This document shows, piece by piece, positions 18,061-26,121 of a DNA stretch of 64,000 bases (position 1 is the first letter of the stretch; each line of letters opens with the position of its first letter). The notes below the pieces were generated by a model. That model did not search any database and was not told the origin of the DNA. It saw only the letters and a list, made by a program, of their open reading frames with translations. Source of the DNA: Chlamydiales bacterium (lineage in GTDB: Bacteria; Chlamydiota; Chlamydiia; Chlamydiales; Simkaniaceae); assembly GCA_024233515.1 (NCBI GenBank), contig JACKPO010000002.1:186001-250000 (forward strand). The letters run 5' to 3'. A program made the position numbers and the translations under genes.

Positions 18061-18762
18061 ATGGCAACAGACGATCACATTTTCATTGAGCCTTCGATTT
18101 TTGCAGCCGATTTTGGCTACCTTGCCGATGAGGCAAAGCGGGCAGAAGATGCTGGAGCAGATGCAATTCATTACGACATCATGGATCACCATTTCGTCCC
18201 AAATTTAAGCCTAAGTCCAATAGGATTAGGAGCGATCAATCGGGCAACCGATCTTTATTTAGATGTCCATATCATGGTCTATAATCCCTTCGAATATATT
18301 GAGCAGCTGGTAGAAAATGGGGCGGACTGCATCACGTTTCATGTGGAAGCGACCGAAGATGTTGAAGACACGCTGAATTATATCCGGAAGTGCAATGTTC
18401 ATGCAGGACTTGCTTTTTGTCCTGAAACAAGCGAGAGCTTGATCCCGAAATATCTTGATAAATGCGATAAAATGCTCCTGATGACGGTCCATCCAGGATT
18501 TGGGGGGCAAGCATTCATTCCAGAAGTTTTGCAGAAGATCGAGTTTACGAGAGATCTTTGCAACAAGTTAAACGTTCGCAAGGGTGGGAAGGTCCCGCAA
18601 GAGGGAGAAACTCTTCCTCCTTTTGATATTCAAGTCGATGGGGGAATCGATAACAAAACAGCCCCTCAAGTGATTAAAGCTGGGGCGAATCATTTAGTGG
18701 CTGGGACCTATCTTTTCAAAGGAGGAGAGATGAAGGAAAAGATTAAGGGGCTCCGCGGATGA
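18061..18762 (+). CDS. rpe: Ribulose-phosphate 3-epimerase
   Basis: 233 aa. Interconverts ribulose-5-P and xylulose-5-P in the pentose phosphate pathway. TIM-barrel motifs: EPSIFAADF at the N-terminus, HYDIMDHHFVPN (usual HxDxMDGxFVPN, with His in place of Gly), TFHVEA, MTVHPGFGGQAF and QVDGGIDNKTA, with metal ligands His and Asp in place. A small insertion (RKGGKVPQEGETLPP) before the final strand is unusual. Start ATG at 18061. Begins the rpe-yvcK-HAD-efp-accB-accC run; rpe-efp-accB-accC is conserved in chlamydiae. Confidence 0.95.
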   Translation: MATDDHIFIEPSIFAADFGYLADEAKRAEDAGADAIHYDIMDHHFVPNLSLSPIGLGAINRATDLYLDVHIMVYNPFEYIEQLVENGADCITFHVEATEDVEDTLNYIRKCNVHAGLAFCPETSESLIPKYLDKCDKMLLMTVHPGFGGQAFIPEVLQKIEFTRDLCNKLNVRKGGKVPQEGETLPPFDIQVDGGIDNKTAPQVIKAGANHLVAGTYLFKGGEMKEKIKGLRG

Positions 18763-19724
18763 AAAAGATCGTTGTGATGGGGGGAGGAACGGGAAATTTT
18801 ACCGTTCTTCGTGGACTGAAAAAGCACAACGTTGATTTGACAGCCATTGTTTCAATGGCAGATGACGGAGGAAGCACGGGGATATTGCGCGATGAACTTG
18901 GTGTTCTTCCACCCGGTGACGTCCGTCAATGCTTAGTCGCCCTTTCCGATTCTTCCCGATTGATGCGCAGCGTCATGAACTACCGCTTCGAAAATGGGGG
19001 GCTTGGAGGGCATAGTTTAGGCAATCTTCTCCTCTCTGCCCTCGAGAAGGTGACAGGGAGTTTCGAGCGCGCCGTCGAAGAGATGGGGCGGATCCTTTAC
19101 ATCAAAGGGAAAGTGATTCCGGTGACGACTCATCAAGTTCGCTTGAAGATGATCTTAAAAAACCGGAAGATCTTAGAAGGGGAAAAAGAGATCTATCTCT
19201 CTCATGAAATTGATAAGGGATACAATAAGATTTTTCTCGAACCTTTCCCAGAATCGAATCCCCACGCCATACATGAGATACGGAATGCTGACCTGATCAT
19301 TTTGGGACCCGGTGGACTTCATACTTCCATCATCCCAAATTTGCTTGTAGGTGGTGTCAGTGAGGCGCTCCGGAAGAGTCATGCGAAGAAGATCTATATT
19401 GCGAACTTAATGAACCGAAAAGGACAGACCTCTGGGTATAAAGTCAGCACCTATCTCAATGAAATCGTTGGTTTTTTAGGGGACGATATTTTTGATTACA
19501 TCTTGGTTAACAATCAAATGCCAGAGCAAGAGCTGATTGAGAAGTATGCTGAAGAAGGGGAGTTGGTTGAGAACGATATGACGGGACCGAGAGTGATCTC
19601 TGCCCCTCTCTTAGGAGAGCTAACAGAAAATCGGAAAGGGGATACGCTCATCAAAAGGAGCCTCATCCGCCATAATTCAACGCAAGTAACAAAAGAGTTA
19701 ATGAAAATTGTTGATCATCTTTGA
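18759..19724 (+). CDS. yvcK: YvcK/CofD-like family protein (gluconeogenesis factor type)
   Basis: 321 aa. Matches the YvcK branch of the CofD-like family, which binds UDP-sugars (UDP-GlcNAc in Bacillus/Listeria) and links carbon metabolism to cell-wall synthesis. Motifs: MGGGTGNFTVLRGLKKH at the N-terminus, SMADDGGSTGILRDELG, PPGDVRQCLVALSD, GHSLGNLLLSALE and LGPGGLHTSIIPNLL. The TNF-like change of GGGTG-L/I-S to GGGTGNF is small. Its ATG overlaps the rpe stop by 4 bases. I do not recall it in Chlamydia trachomatis; here it may coordinate precursor supply with the mur cluster. Confidence 0.9.
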   Translation: MKKIVVMGGGTGNFTVLRGLKKHNVDLTAIVSMADDGGSTGILRDELGVLPPGDVRQCLVALSDSSRLMRSVMNYRFENGGLGGHSLGNLLLSALEKVTGSFERAVEEMGRILYIKGKVIPVTTHQVRLKMILKNRKILEGEKEIYLSHEIDKGYNKIFLEPFPESNPHAIHEIRNADLIILGPGGLHTSIIPNLLVGGVSEALRKSHAKKIYIANLMNRKGQTSGYKVSTYLNEIVGFLGDDIFDYILVNNQMPEQELIEKYAEEGELVENDMTGPRVISAPLLGELTENRKGDTLIKRSLIRHNSTQVTKELMKIVDHL

Positions 19725-20385
19725 TTTAGACGACACCCTCATTGATACAAGTGGGTCGATCCTTCCTGGCGTATTAAAGAAGGCTCTCAAAGAGATGGAG
19801 GGGGTGGGGCTGACCCTTGCCAACTTCAATCGCTCTTATGAAGAGCTTCTTCGATTGAATACCTATCATGTGAACTCTGGGGAGGCGATTCGGGAATTTT
19901 TGGAGATCAATAAAGCGCCGATCCATTGCTTAGATGTTGCCTTAAATGCCGTTTATGAGAACCCCGTGTTTGAGGGGCCGATTCAACCAGTTGAAGATGC
20001 TGTTGACGTCCTCAAAGAGTTGAGCAGCTCTCATCCTCTTGTCCTTGTTACAAAAGGAAAGGAGTCAATTCAACGGGAAAAGATGGAGCGGGCAGGGATT
20101 TCAAGTCAATTTTTTACTAAGCTTCATTTCTGCACGGATGGGAATAAAAAAAAGATCTACAAAAAAGTCAGCGAAGAGATGGGGATCTCTCCATTAAATG
20201 CAATAGTTTGCGGAGACCGGATTTCTCTTGATCTAACTCCAGCTAAGGAGCTTGGGTACAAAACCGTCCAGATAAAATGGGGACGGGGATTAGGTAATAC
20301 TGGATTTAAAAAGGACGTCGATTATACCATTTTATATCTAAAAGAGTTGATCGACCTTTTGGAAACATTTAAAATAGTTGGTTAA
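19708..20385 (+). CDS. HAD-superfamily hydrolase (Gph-like phosphatase)
   Basis: 225 aa. Starts with TTG at 19708 (a second TTG follows), overlapping the yvcK end by 17 bases. HAD motif I FDLDDTLIDTSG (D6 nucleophile, D8), motif II LVTKGKES (T), motif III lysine near KKIYKKVSEE and motif IV CGDRISLDL. A helical cap lies between motifs I and II. Such enzymes dephosphorylate small metabolites such as phosphoglycolate or nucleotides; the substrate cannot be read from sequence. Ends 10 bases inside the region of the efp start. Confidence 0.83.
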   Translation: MLIIFDLDDTLIDTSGSILPGVLKKALKEMEGVGLTLANFNRSYEELLRLNTYHVNSGEAIREFLEINKAPIHCLDVALNAVYENPVFEGPIQPVEDAVDVLKELSSSHPLVLVTKGKESIQREKMERAGISSQFFTKLHFCTDGNKKKIYKKVSEEMGISPLNAIVCGDRISLDLTPAKELGYKTVQIKWGRGLGNTGFKKDVDYTILYLKELIDLLETFKIVG

Positions 20386-20386
20386 C

Positions 20387-20947
20387 ATGGCAGTAACAAG
20401 TAATCAGATTTCTCCGGGAACAACCCTTTCACTTGACGGGAAGATCTACCGCGTCGAAACAAGTGTAAAGGTGACCGTTGCGAAGGGAGTCCCCTTCATC
20501 AAGACGAAACTGAAGAACTTGATGTCTGACGAAGTGATTGAGAAGAATTTTAAGCTCGATCAAGCCATCGAAGAGGTAACACTCAGTGAGAGGCGACTCG
20601 AGTTTCTCTACTTAGAAGGAAAAGATTATCTCTTCCTCGACATCGATGAGCTCAACGAAGTCCTAGTTTCCTCCGATGTTGTTGGAGAAAAGGTTAACTT
20701 TTTGAAAGAAGGGATCCAAATTAAAGCCATGTTTTATGGAGTAGCGATCTTTTCAATTGAGCTTCCACAATTTTTGGAGCTCATGATTGTAAAGTTAGAA
20801 GATATGAAATCAAAGGTTTCTGTCTCATCAGCAAGTAAAATTGCTATTTTGGAGACAGGTGCAAAAGTTGAAGTTCCTTTGTTTATCGAAGTGGGAGATA
20901 TCATCAAAGTTGATACCCACCTTGGTGAGTATGTACAAAGAATCTAA
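20387..20947 (+). CDS. efp: Translation elongation factor P
   Basis: Relieves ribosomes stalled at polyproline. I start at ATG 20387 (MAVTSNQISPG) rather than 20378, giving 186 aa. Three domains: KOW-like N-terminal domain with the loop VAKGVPFIK whose K33 corresponds to the modified position of E. coli EF-P; middle OB domain (RRLEFLYLEGKDYLFLD); C-terminal OB domain (ETGAKVEVPLFIEVGD). No epmA/poxA is in the window, so the modification state is unknown. Immediately upstream of accB, as in Chlamydia. Confidence 0.93.
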   Translation: MAVTSNQISPGTTLSLDGKIYRVETSVKVTVAKGVPFIKTKLKNLMSDEVIEKNFKLDQAIEEVTLSERRLEFLYLEGKDYLFLDIDELNEVLVSSDVVGEKVNFLKEGIQIKAMFYGVAIFSIELPQFLELMIVKLEDMKSKVSVSSASKIAILETGAKVEVPLFIEVGDIIKVDTHLGEYVQRI

Positions 20948-20962
20948 AGAGGATAATGTCGC

Positions 20963-21421
20963 GTGGATTTAGAGAAAATTAAAGAGCTCATGGCAGCAAT
21001 GGAAGAGAAGGGGATGACGAAGGTCGCCCTGAAGGACAAAAGTGGTTTTGAGTTAGAGATTGAACGGTCAAATGCTTTTGAAGTTGCATCTTACACCCAA
21101 GCACCGGTCATGCATCATATGCCGCGAGTTGCAGAGGCTCCCCAAGCCCCAAAAGAAGAGGCTGCAAAGCCGGCCTCTGCATCAAGTGGACAAGAGATCT
21201 CTTCTCCGATGGTGGGAACATTTTATGCTTCTCCATCACCCGATGCAGATCCCTTTGTAAAGGTAGGGGATACCGTTACGGAAGATACAGTGATTGGGAT
21301 CATCGAAGCGATGAAGGTCATGAATGAGATCAAAGCTGGGAAAGCAGGGACGATTACAGAGATCCTTGTAGACAATGCCCACCCTGTAGAATTTGGAACA
21401 AAAATCCTAACGTTAGCGTAA
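20963..21421 (+). CDS. accB: Biotin carboxyl carrier protein of acetyl-CoA carboxylase
   Basis: 152 aa, GTG start at 20963 with an AGAGG site 12 bases upstream. Carries the biotin on K118 within EAMKVMNEI; the lipoyl/biotinyl domain spans about 78-152 with the thumb-like SPMVGTFYASPSPDADPFV. An Ala/Pro/Glu-rich linker (55-78) joins it to the N-terminal helix MDLEKIKELMAAMEEKGM. Works with AccC, encoded 3 bases downstream, to supply malonyl-CoA for fatty-acid synthesis. Confidence 0.96.
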   Translation: MDLEKIKELMAAMEEKGMTKVALKDKSGFELEIERSNAFEVASYTQAPVMHHMPRVAEAPQAPKEEAAKPASASSGQEISSPMVGTFYASPSPDADPFVKVGDTVTEDTVIGIIEAMKVMNEIKAGKAGTITEILVDNAHPVEFGTKILTLA

Positions 21422-21424
21422 GCC

Positions 21425-22855
21425 ATGAAAAAAGTCTTAGTTGCCAATCGAGGAGAAATTGCGGTACGAATTATCAGGGCCTGCCACGATTTGGGGCTCC
21501 AAACCGTTGCCGTTTATTCAAAAGCAGATGCAGAATCGCTCCATGTCCTTCACGCGGATGAAGCGATCTGTATTGGAGAAGCTCCTTCTAATCAGTCCTA
21601 CCTAAAAATTCCTAACATCCTTTCTGCTGCAGAGATTACTGGAGCGGATGCGATCCATCCTGGGTACGGCTTTTTGAGTGAAAACGCAAATTTCGCATCG
21701 ATTTGCGAAAGTTGTGGAATTACCTTTATTGGTCCCTCTGCAAAAACGATTAGTCTTCTTGGTGACAAAGCTCAGGCAAAAAGTATTGCGAAAAGTGTGA
21801 AATGTCCTGTCATTCCCGGTTCCAATGGAATCGTTGAGACCGTCGATGAAGCCCTCAGTGAAGCGAAAAAGATCGGTTTCCCCGTCTTTATTAAAGCGAC
21901 TGCTGGTGGAGGAGGAAAAGGGATTCGGATTGCTGAGAGCCCAGAAGATTTCGTCCGACAGTTTACTGCTGCACGGACCGAGGCAGAAGCTGCCTTTGGA
22001 AATCCCGATATTTATCTCGAAAAGATGATTGTGAATCCTCGCCACGTGGAAATCCAGATTCTTGGGGATAAGTATGGAAACTATGTCCACTTAGGAGAGC
22101 GCGACTGTACTGTTCAAAGACGGCGCCAAAAGCTGATTGAAGAGACGCCAAGCCCCCTTCTCACCCCTCATCTTCGAAAGAAAATGGGAGATGCAGCCGT
22201 CCATCTTGTGAAAGCTGCAAAGTACCATACGGTTGGAACTGTAGAATTCCTACTCGATGAAAAACGAAACTTCTACTTTATGGAAGTCAATACCCGTATT
22301 CAGGTCGAGCACACCGTTTCTGAAGAGCTAACCGGAATCGATCTCATTAAAGAACAGATCAAAATGTCCATGGGAGAAAAGCTACCTTACAAGCAAAAAA
22401 ATATCCGTTTTGAAGGACATGTCTTTGAATTCCGGATTAATGCTGAAAATCCTGCACAGAACTTTATGCCTTCTCCAGGCCTTTTGGAATATTACATTCC
22501 GCCAGGTGGCCCGAATGTCCGTGTTGATAGCGCTTGCTATTCTGGCTATCGCATCCCTCCTTATTACGATTCGATGATCGCGAAGCTGATCGTGAAGGGA
22601 AAAGATCGTCAAGATGCCATTGAAATTTCTAAGCGCGCCTTGCGCGAATTTCACATCGGAGGGGTTCACACAACGATCCCTTTCCATCTCTATATGCTCC
22701 ACAATCCAACGTTCTTAGGTGGAGAAGACTATAACCTTGCCTTCATCGATACACTCATCGAAGAGGGATGTAACTTTATACGTGAAGATGAATCAAAAAC
22801 TTTTGCAGAAGAAGCAGCCACCGGGAAACGAACTCCAGCTGCAGCTACTCATTAG
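21425..22855 (+). CDS. accC: Biotin carboxylase subunit of acetyl-CoA carboxylase
   Basis: 476 aa; carboxylates biotin on AccB with ATP and bicarbonate. N-terminal VLVANRGEIAVRIIRACHDLG, ATP-grasp glycine loop KATAGGGGKGIRI (near 157-170), YLEKMIVNPRHVEIQI, EVNTRIQVEHTVSE (catalytic Glu and Arg) and the C-terminal domain. The last 25 residues (EDESKTFAEEAATGKRT) extend beyond the conserved core and overlap hpt by 68 bases, an unusually long overlap. Confidence 0.97.
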   Translation: MKKVLVANRGEIAVRIIRACHDLGLQTVAVYSKADAESLHVLHADEAICIGEAPSNQSYLKIPNILSAAEITGADAIHPGYGFLSENANFASICESCGITFIGPSAKTISLLGDKAQAKSIAKSVKCPVIPGSNGIVETVDEALSEAKKIGFPVFIKATAGGGGKGIRIAESPEDFVRQFTAARTEAEAAFGNPDIYLEKMIVNPRHVEIQILGDKYGNYVHLGERDCTVQRRRQKLIEETPSPLLTPHLRKKMGDAAVHLVKAAKYHTVGTVEFLLDEKRNFYFMEVNTRIQVEHTVSEELTGIDLIKEQIKMSMGEKLPYKQKNIRFEGHVFEFRINAENPAQNFMPSPGLLEYYIPPGGPNVRVDSACYSGYRIPPYYDSMIAKLIVKGKDRQDAIEISKRALREFHIGGVHTTIPFHLYMLHNPTFLGGEDYNLAFIDTLIEEGCNFIREDESKTFAEEAATGKRTPAAATH

Positions 22856-23342
22856 CTCCGATCAAATTGAAGAGCGTCTAGAGCGTATCGCAAGAAAGCT
22901 CGAAGAAGAATATGCTGGGAAAGAGGTCACTATTGTGATGGTCATGAAGGGCTCATTTATGATGATCTCTGACCTGATGCGCTACCTTCACCTCCCCGTT
23001 TGTCTTGAAACCATTCACTGTTCAAGTTATGGACATGGAATAAAAGGAGAGCTGACAGTAGAAGGGGTCGAGGATCTCGATGTGGAGGGAAAACATATCC
23101 TTGTGATCGATGATATCTTCGATACAGGAGAAACCTTAGCGGAAGTCGTGCGGCAAATTGAGAAAAAAAATCCAGAGTCGCTGAAATCCCTTGTCCTTCT
23201 TCAAAAAGATGTTCCTCATAACACCGATTATCGTCCAACCATTGCCCTTTTTGACATTGAAGATCGTTTCGTAGTAGGGTATGGATTAGATTACAAAGAA
23301 TACTATCGGGGACTCCCCGATATTTACGCTATTGAGAATTGA
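22788..23342 (+). CDS. hpt: Hypoxanthine/guanine phosphoribosyltransferase
   Basis: Purine salvage: joins hypoxanthine or guanine to PRPP. The frame is open from 22719, but the ATG at 22788 (MNQKLLQKKQPPGNE) fits the family better, giving 184 aa. PRPP-binding motif VIDDIFDTG at 106-114, VMKGSFMMISDLMR (PPi loop), SYGHGIKGE (flexible loop Ser-Tyr) and VGYGLDYKEYYRGLPDIY at the end are all diagnostic. It starts inside the end of accC with only a weak ribosome site, suggesting coupling to accC translation. The stop overlaps the ATG of the next gene. Confidence 0.92.
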   Translation: MNQKLLQKKQPPGNELQLQLLISSDQIEERLERIARKLEEEYAGKEVTIVMVMKGSFMMISDLMRYLHLPVCLETIHCSSYGHGIKGELTVEGVEDLDVEGKHILVIDDIFDTGETLAEVVRQIEKKNPESLKSLVLLQKDVPHNTDYRPTIALFDIEDRFVVGYGLDYKEYYRGLPDIYAIEN

Positions 23343-24145
23343 TGAAAGGGATTATTCTAGCAGGAGGTTTAGGAACGCGCCTCCATCCACTTACGCTTGT
23401 CACGAGTAAACAGCTCCTTCCGATTTATGACAAACCGATGATCTATTACCCGATGTCAACACTCATGCAAGCTGGCATCCGTGAAATCATGATCATTTCA
23501 ACTCCTCATGATCTTCCCCGCTTTCAAGCGCTTTTTCAAGAGGGTGCAAAGCTTGGGCTCAGCCTTTCGTACGCTGCGCAAGAAGAACCTAATGGGATTG
23601 CGGAAGCCTTTATCATTGCCGAAAACTTCATTGGCAACGATCCTGTTGCCCTTGTTTTAGGAGACAATATCTTCTATGGAGATCAGCTCCCCTCAGTCCT
23701 TAAAAAATGTGGAACCATGCAAAAAGGTGGCATGATTTTCGGGTATCAAGTGAAAGATCCCGAAAGATATGGAGTGATTGCTTTTGATGAGGAAAGGCGG
23801 GTGACCGACATCATTGAGAAACCAAAGAATCCTCCCTCTCACTACGCCGTAACAGGCCTCTACTTTTATGATAACGATGTTGTCTCCATTGCGAAAGCGC
23901 TCAAACCCTCACCCCGCGGGGAGCTCGAAATCACCGATGTCAACCGTGCCTACCTCCAAAGAGGGGATTTAGGCGTCCACCTTTTCGATACAGGTTTCGC
24001 CTGGCTCGATACAGGGACCTTTGAGGCCCTCCATCAGGCCTCCAACTACGTCCAGATCATCCAGGAGAGGCAGGGAATCCAGATTGGGGCGATCGAAGAC
24101 ATTGCCATACAAAACGGCTGGATCGCTCCATTTTTGGAGAGATGA
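23342..24145 (+). CDS. rmlA: Glucose-1-phosphate thymidylyltransferase-like nucleotidyltransferase
   Basis: 267 aa. Sugar-1-phosphate nucleotidyltransferase of the RmlA/RfbA group, which makes dTDP-glucose. MKGIILAGGLGTRLHPLT with TSKQLLPIYDKPM, the LGDNIFYGD loop, GVIAFDE, IIEKPKNPPSHYAVTGLYFYD and the metal-binding LDTGT are present. Slightly shorter at the C-terminus than classical ~290-aa RmlA. No rmlB, C or D follows; the gene order then changes strand. It may therefore feed a lipid A/LPS or other pathway encoded elsewhere, or act on another sugar phosphate. Confidence 0.86.
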   Translation: MKGIILAGGLGTRLHPLTLVTSKQLLPIYDKPMIYYPMSTLMQAGIREIMIISTPHDLPRFQALFQEGAKLGLSLSYAAQEEPNGIAEAFIIAENFIGNDPVALVLGDNIFYGDQLPSVLKKCGTMQKGGMIFGYQVKDPERYGVIAFDEERRVTDIIEKPKNPPSHYAVTGLYFYDNDVVSIAKALKPSPRGELEITDVNRAYLQRGDLGVHLFDTGFAWLDTGTFEALHQASNYVQIIQERQGIQIGAIEDIAIQNGWIAPFLER

Positions 24146-24163
24146 CATCGCTTGCCCGATCTC

Positions 24164-24973
24164 TTAGAGATTAAGAGGAATTGTGTCGAGGTGATCCTTG
24201 AGATAAGTGAGGACATCGTGGGCAGACTTTTTCCCCAAGATGTTTTGGGACAGAAGGACCTGGTCGGGGCAAAGAAGTTGCCACCGCTCAATCAGCTTTT
24301 TAAGCTCGAGAGCCTCGCTCGTTGTAAAATGCCACCGCTTGATGATCTCATCGAGGAATGGGGTCTCTTCCGGGGCGATCTCTTCAATCAGCGTTCGCAT
24401 CTCTTCCACCACCGTCTTGATGAGTCTCACATGATTAAAAATCAGCGACTGAACCTCCTTCTTTGTCACCTCTTTTGCAGGGTGAATAGGGCTATCTGAA
24501 ATCACCTTAAACACATGGATCATCTCAAGAGGGGAAAGTTTCGATGCAATCGCATAAAAGCCGGCCGCCTCCATGTCATAGACGTGTCCTGTCATGTAGC
24601 CATGATCGGGATTCTCTACCGTGATGCACTCCTCCGTGCGGCATGGAGGATCAAACGCAAACGTCGGAAAATACTGCGCCCGCCTCGCCTCATCCGTAAT
24701 CTTGTTCACTAAAAGGGGAGTTCCCACCTTCAGAGAACGGTGACCACCGACCCCAACATTCAGCCATCCATAGATGTCCTCATCGCGGTGAATCCCTGCC
24801 AAATAGGCGCACGCGGCTCCTGCCTTAATCTTCCCCACCCCTGATACAATGAGCTTCACCCCCTCATTCTCATAGATCGGAAAAAGGTGTGTTCCCGATA
24901 GTGGTTTCAGCTTCAGGGCTTCAATCAGTGGTTCAGCTTCCGCCCTCAGCGCCACCTCGATACAGATCGTCAT
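24164..24973 (-). CDS. Nucleosidase of the MTA/SAH nucleosidase-futalosine hydrolase type
   Basis: 269 aa. N-terminal 190 residues follow the nucleoside phosphorylase/nucleosidase fold: IVSGVGKIKAGAACAYL, NVGVGGHRSLKVGTPLLVNKI, the ribose-binding MEAAGFYAIA and the catalytic ISDSP aspartate. These are shared by MTA/SAH nucleosidase and by futalosine hydrolase (MqnB); chlamydiae make menaquinone by the futalosine route and Chlamydia CT263 is of this type, so that role is plausible. About 75 extra helical residues at the C-terminus are not part of the fold. Its start overlaps the rsmI end by 41 bases. Confidence 0.75.
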   Translation of the reverse strand: MTICIEVALRAEAEPLIEALKLKPLSGTHLFPIYENEGVKLIVSGVGKIKAGAACAYLAGIHRDEDIYGWLNVGVGGHRSLKVGTPLLVNKITDEARRAQYFPTFAFDPPCRTEECITVENPDHGYMTGHVYDMEAAGFYAIASKLSPLEMIHVFKVISDSPIHPAKEVTKKEVQSLIFNHVRLIKTVVEEMRTLIEEIAPEETPFLDEIIKRWHFTTSEALELKKLIERWQLLCPDQVLLSQNILGKKSAHDVLTYLKDHLDTIPLNL

Positions 24974-25745
24974 AGAGTTTCCGTTTAGGTTGGTTTAACA
25001 GTTTAGCAGCTGCGGTGAGAGCTTCTTTTGTACTGATTTCAAACCGATGCTGCAAATCTTCCATTAATTCTTTGGGCTCCTGATCAAAAGGATTTTCATT
25101 GCCCTCAAAGATTAGGACATATTCTCCTAAAATTTTCTTTTTTTGAAAATGGGTAATCAGCTCTTGGGCTGTTCCCTCAAGCGTTTCTTCATGCATCTTT
25201 GTGAGTTCGCGGGCGATGAAGATCTTCTTTTCTGGCGCTACGTCATTCATCCACTCGAGTGTTTTCATCAAATGGTGAGGGGACTCATAAGCAACCGTCA
25301 ATCCTGGATAATAGATGATATCAATCAGCTGCTTCTTTCCCTTCTTCTCTAAAAAGCCCACAAATTGGAAACGCTCCTCACTTCCATACAGGCTGAGCGC
25401 TGCCACTATGGCGCACGGACCTGGCACCACCTCTACGTTCACACCTGCTTCCCGACACCTCCGGATGAGTCCTGCGCCTGGATCGCAAATGCCCGGTGTT
25501 CCCGCATCGGAAATCAGCGCTACCCTCGTCCCGCTCTCCAATAAACCCACAACCTCATCCTCTCGTCCCTTCTCATTAAACTTGTGGAAGCTCTTCATCT
25601 CGGTCTCGATGCCATACTTTCGCATCAATACTCCACTGGTCCGCGTATCTTCTGCCAAAACCAAGTCGACCTCTTTCAGCACTTCCACAGCCCGAAACGT
25701 GATATCTTTCAAATTTCCAATCGGCGTCGCCACGACATAGAGCAT
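24933..25745 (-). CDS. rsmI: 16S rRNA (cytidine(1402)-2'-O)-methyltransferase
   Basis: 270 aa. SAM-dependent methyltransferase modifying C1402 in the decoding centre. Recognised from the start LYVVATPIGNLKDITFRAVE, AEDTRTSGVLMRKYGI, FNEKGREDEVV, the SDAGTPGICDPGAGLIR motif (family usually GTPGISDPG) and VVPGPCAIVAALSLYG. The N-terminal 210 residues are the tetrapyrrole-methylase fold; the C-terminal helical part ends in KEALTAAAKLLNQPKRKLYDDLY. It follows the structured RNA by about 90 bases on the same strand. Confidence 0.95.
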   Translation of the reverse strand: MLYVVATPIGNLKDITFRAVEVLKEVDLVLAEDTRTSGVLMRKYGIETEMKSFHKFNEKGREDEVVGLLESGTRVALISDAGTPGICDPGAGLIRRCREAGVNVEVVPGPCAIVAALSLYGSEERFQFVGFLEKKGKKQLIDIIYYPGLTVAYESPHHLMKTLEWMNDVAPEKKIFIARELTKMHEETLEGTAQELITHFQKKKILGEYVLIFEGNENPFDQEPKELMEDLQHRFEISTKEALTAAAKLLNQPKRKLYDDLYRGGAEGGS

Positions 25746-25838
25746 AAGCTTATTTTCCTAGTTGTTATTATCCCCCCTCTCCGTGAAGGGGTGAGGTGAT
25801 GTGGGCAATGAAGAGACTTCCCCTTTTTTCCTAAAAAA

Positions 25839-26007
25839 GTCGTTAGGATGTGGGGAGGAAAAGGAGAAAGATACGTAGTGCAGCTGGTGCAGATATCCTG
25901 TTTCGGAGGCGAAGTCAATAGCCTCAAGCTATTGATGAGCCGAGAAATAGGGTAGATGCCCCAGCTCCACAAGTAGATTTCCCTTTGCATTCCCACATCC
26001 TAACGAC
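25839..26007 (-). ncRNA. ssrS: Structured RNA of 169 nt, probable 6S RNA
   Basis: On the minus strand the region is closed by a perfect 16-bp stem (GTCGTTAGGATGTGGG at 26007-25992 with its complement at 25854-25839). Inside are two unequal purine/pyrimidine-rich strands of about 20 nt (a candidate central bubble), then a second stem GTGGAGCTGG/CCAGCTGCAC and several short interrupted helices, capped by TCAATAGC-loop-GCTATTGA. Stem, large bubble, interrupted closing stem of this size is the architecture of 6S RNA, which binds sigma70 RNA polymerase. A T6 run follows the 3' stem strand. It begins 3 bases after tRNA-Cys and is likely processed from the same transcript. The family call is by architecture; the bubble strands could partly pair (AAAGGGAAA with TTTCTCCTTT). 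Confidence 0.5.
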
Positions 26008-26010
26008 AGA

Positions 26011-26081
26011 AGGTGGCACCCAGATTCGAACTGGGGATAGAGGCTTTGCAGGCCCCTGCCTTACCACTTGGCCATGCCACC
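26011..26081 (-). tRNA. tRNA-Cys (GCA)
   Basis: Folds as a full cloverleaf on the minus strand: acceptor GGTGGCA/TGCCACC, D arm GCC-loop-GGC, anticodon arm GGGGC-CTGCAAA-GCCTC with anticodon GCA, T arm CCCAG-TTCGAAT-CTGGG, discriminator T as expected for cysteine tRNA. CCA is not encoded. A near-consensus promoter lies just upstream and the 6S-like RNA just downstream. Confidence 0.97.
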
Positions 26082-26092
26082 AAAAGGGGGTA

Positions 26093-26121
26093 ATTATGTC
26101 GGATTGAGCCGTTCAAGTCAA
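26093..26121 (-). promoter_or_regulatory. Sigma70/sigma66-type promoter for tRNA-Cys and 6S-like RNA
   Basis: Minus strand: -35 TTGACT (26121-26116), exactly 17 bases, -10 CATAAT (26098-26093), with the tRNA starting 12 bases after the -10. The -35 box overlaps the last codons of the upstream gene. Confidence 0.75.

Noticed and set aside
25709..25996. 95-codon minus-strand frame
   Set aside because: It spans the structured RNA and the rsmI start; the base-paired structure explains the sequence better.
25839..26007. SRP (4.5S) RNA or tmRNA as identity for the structured RNA
   Set aside because: No GGAA tetraloop with the SRP core motifs, and no tRNA-like ends or tag frame.
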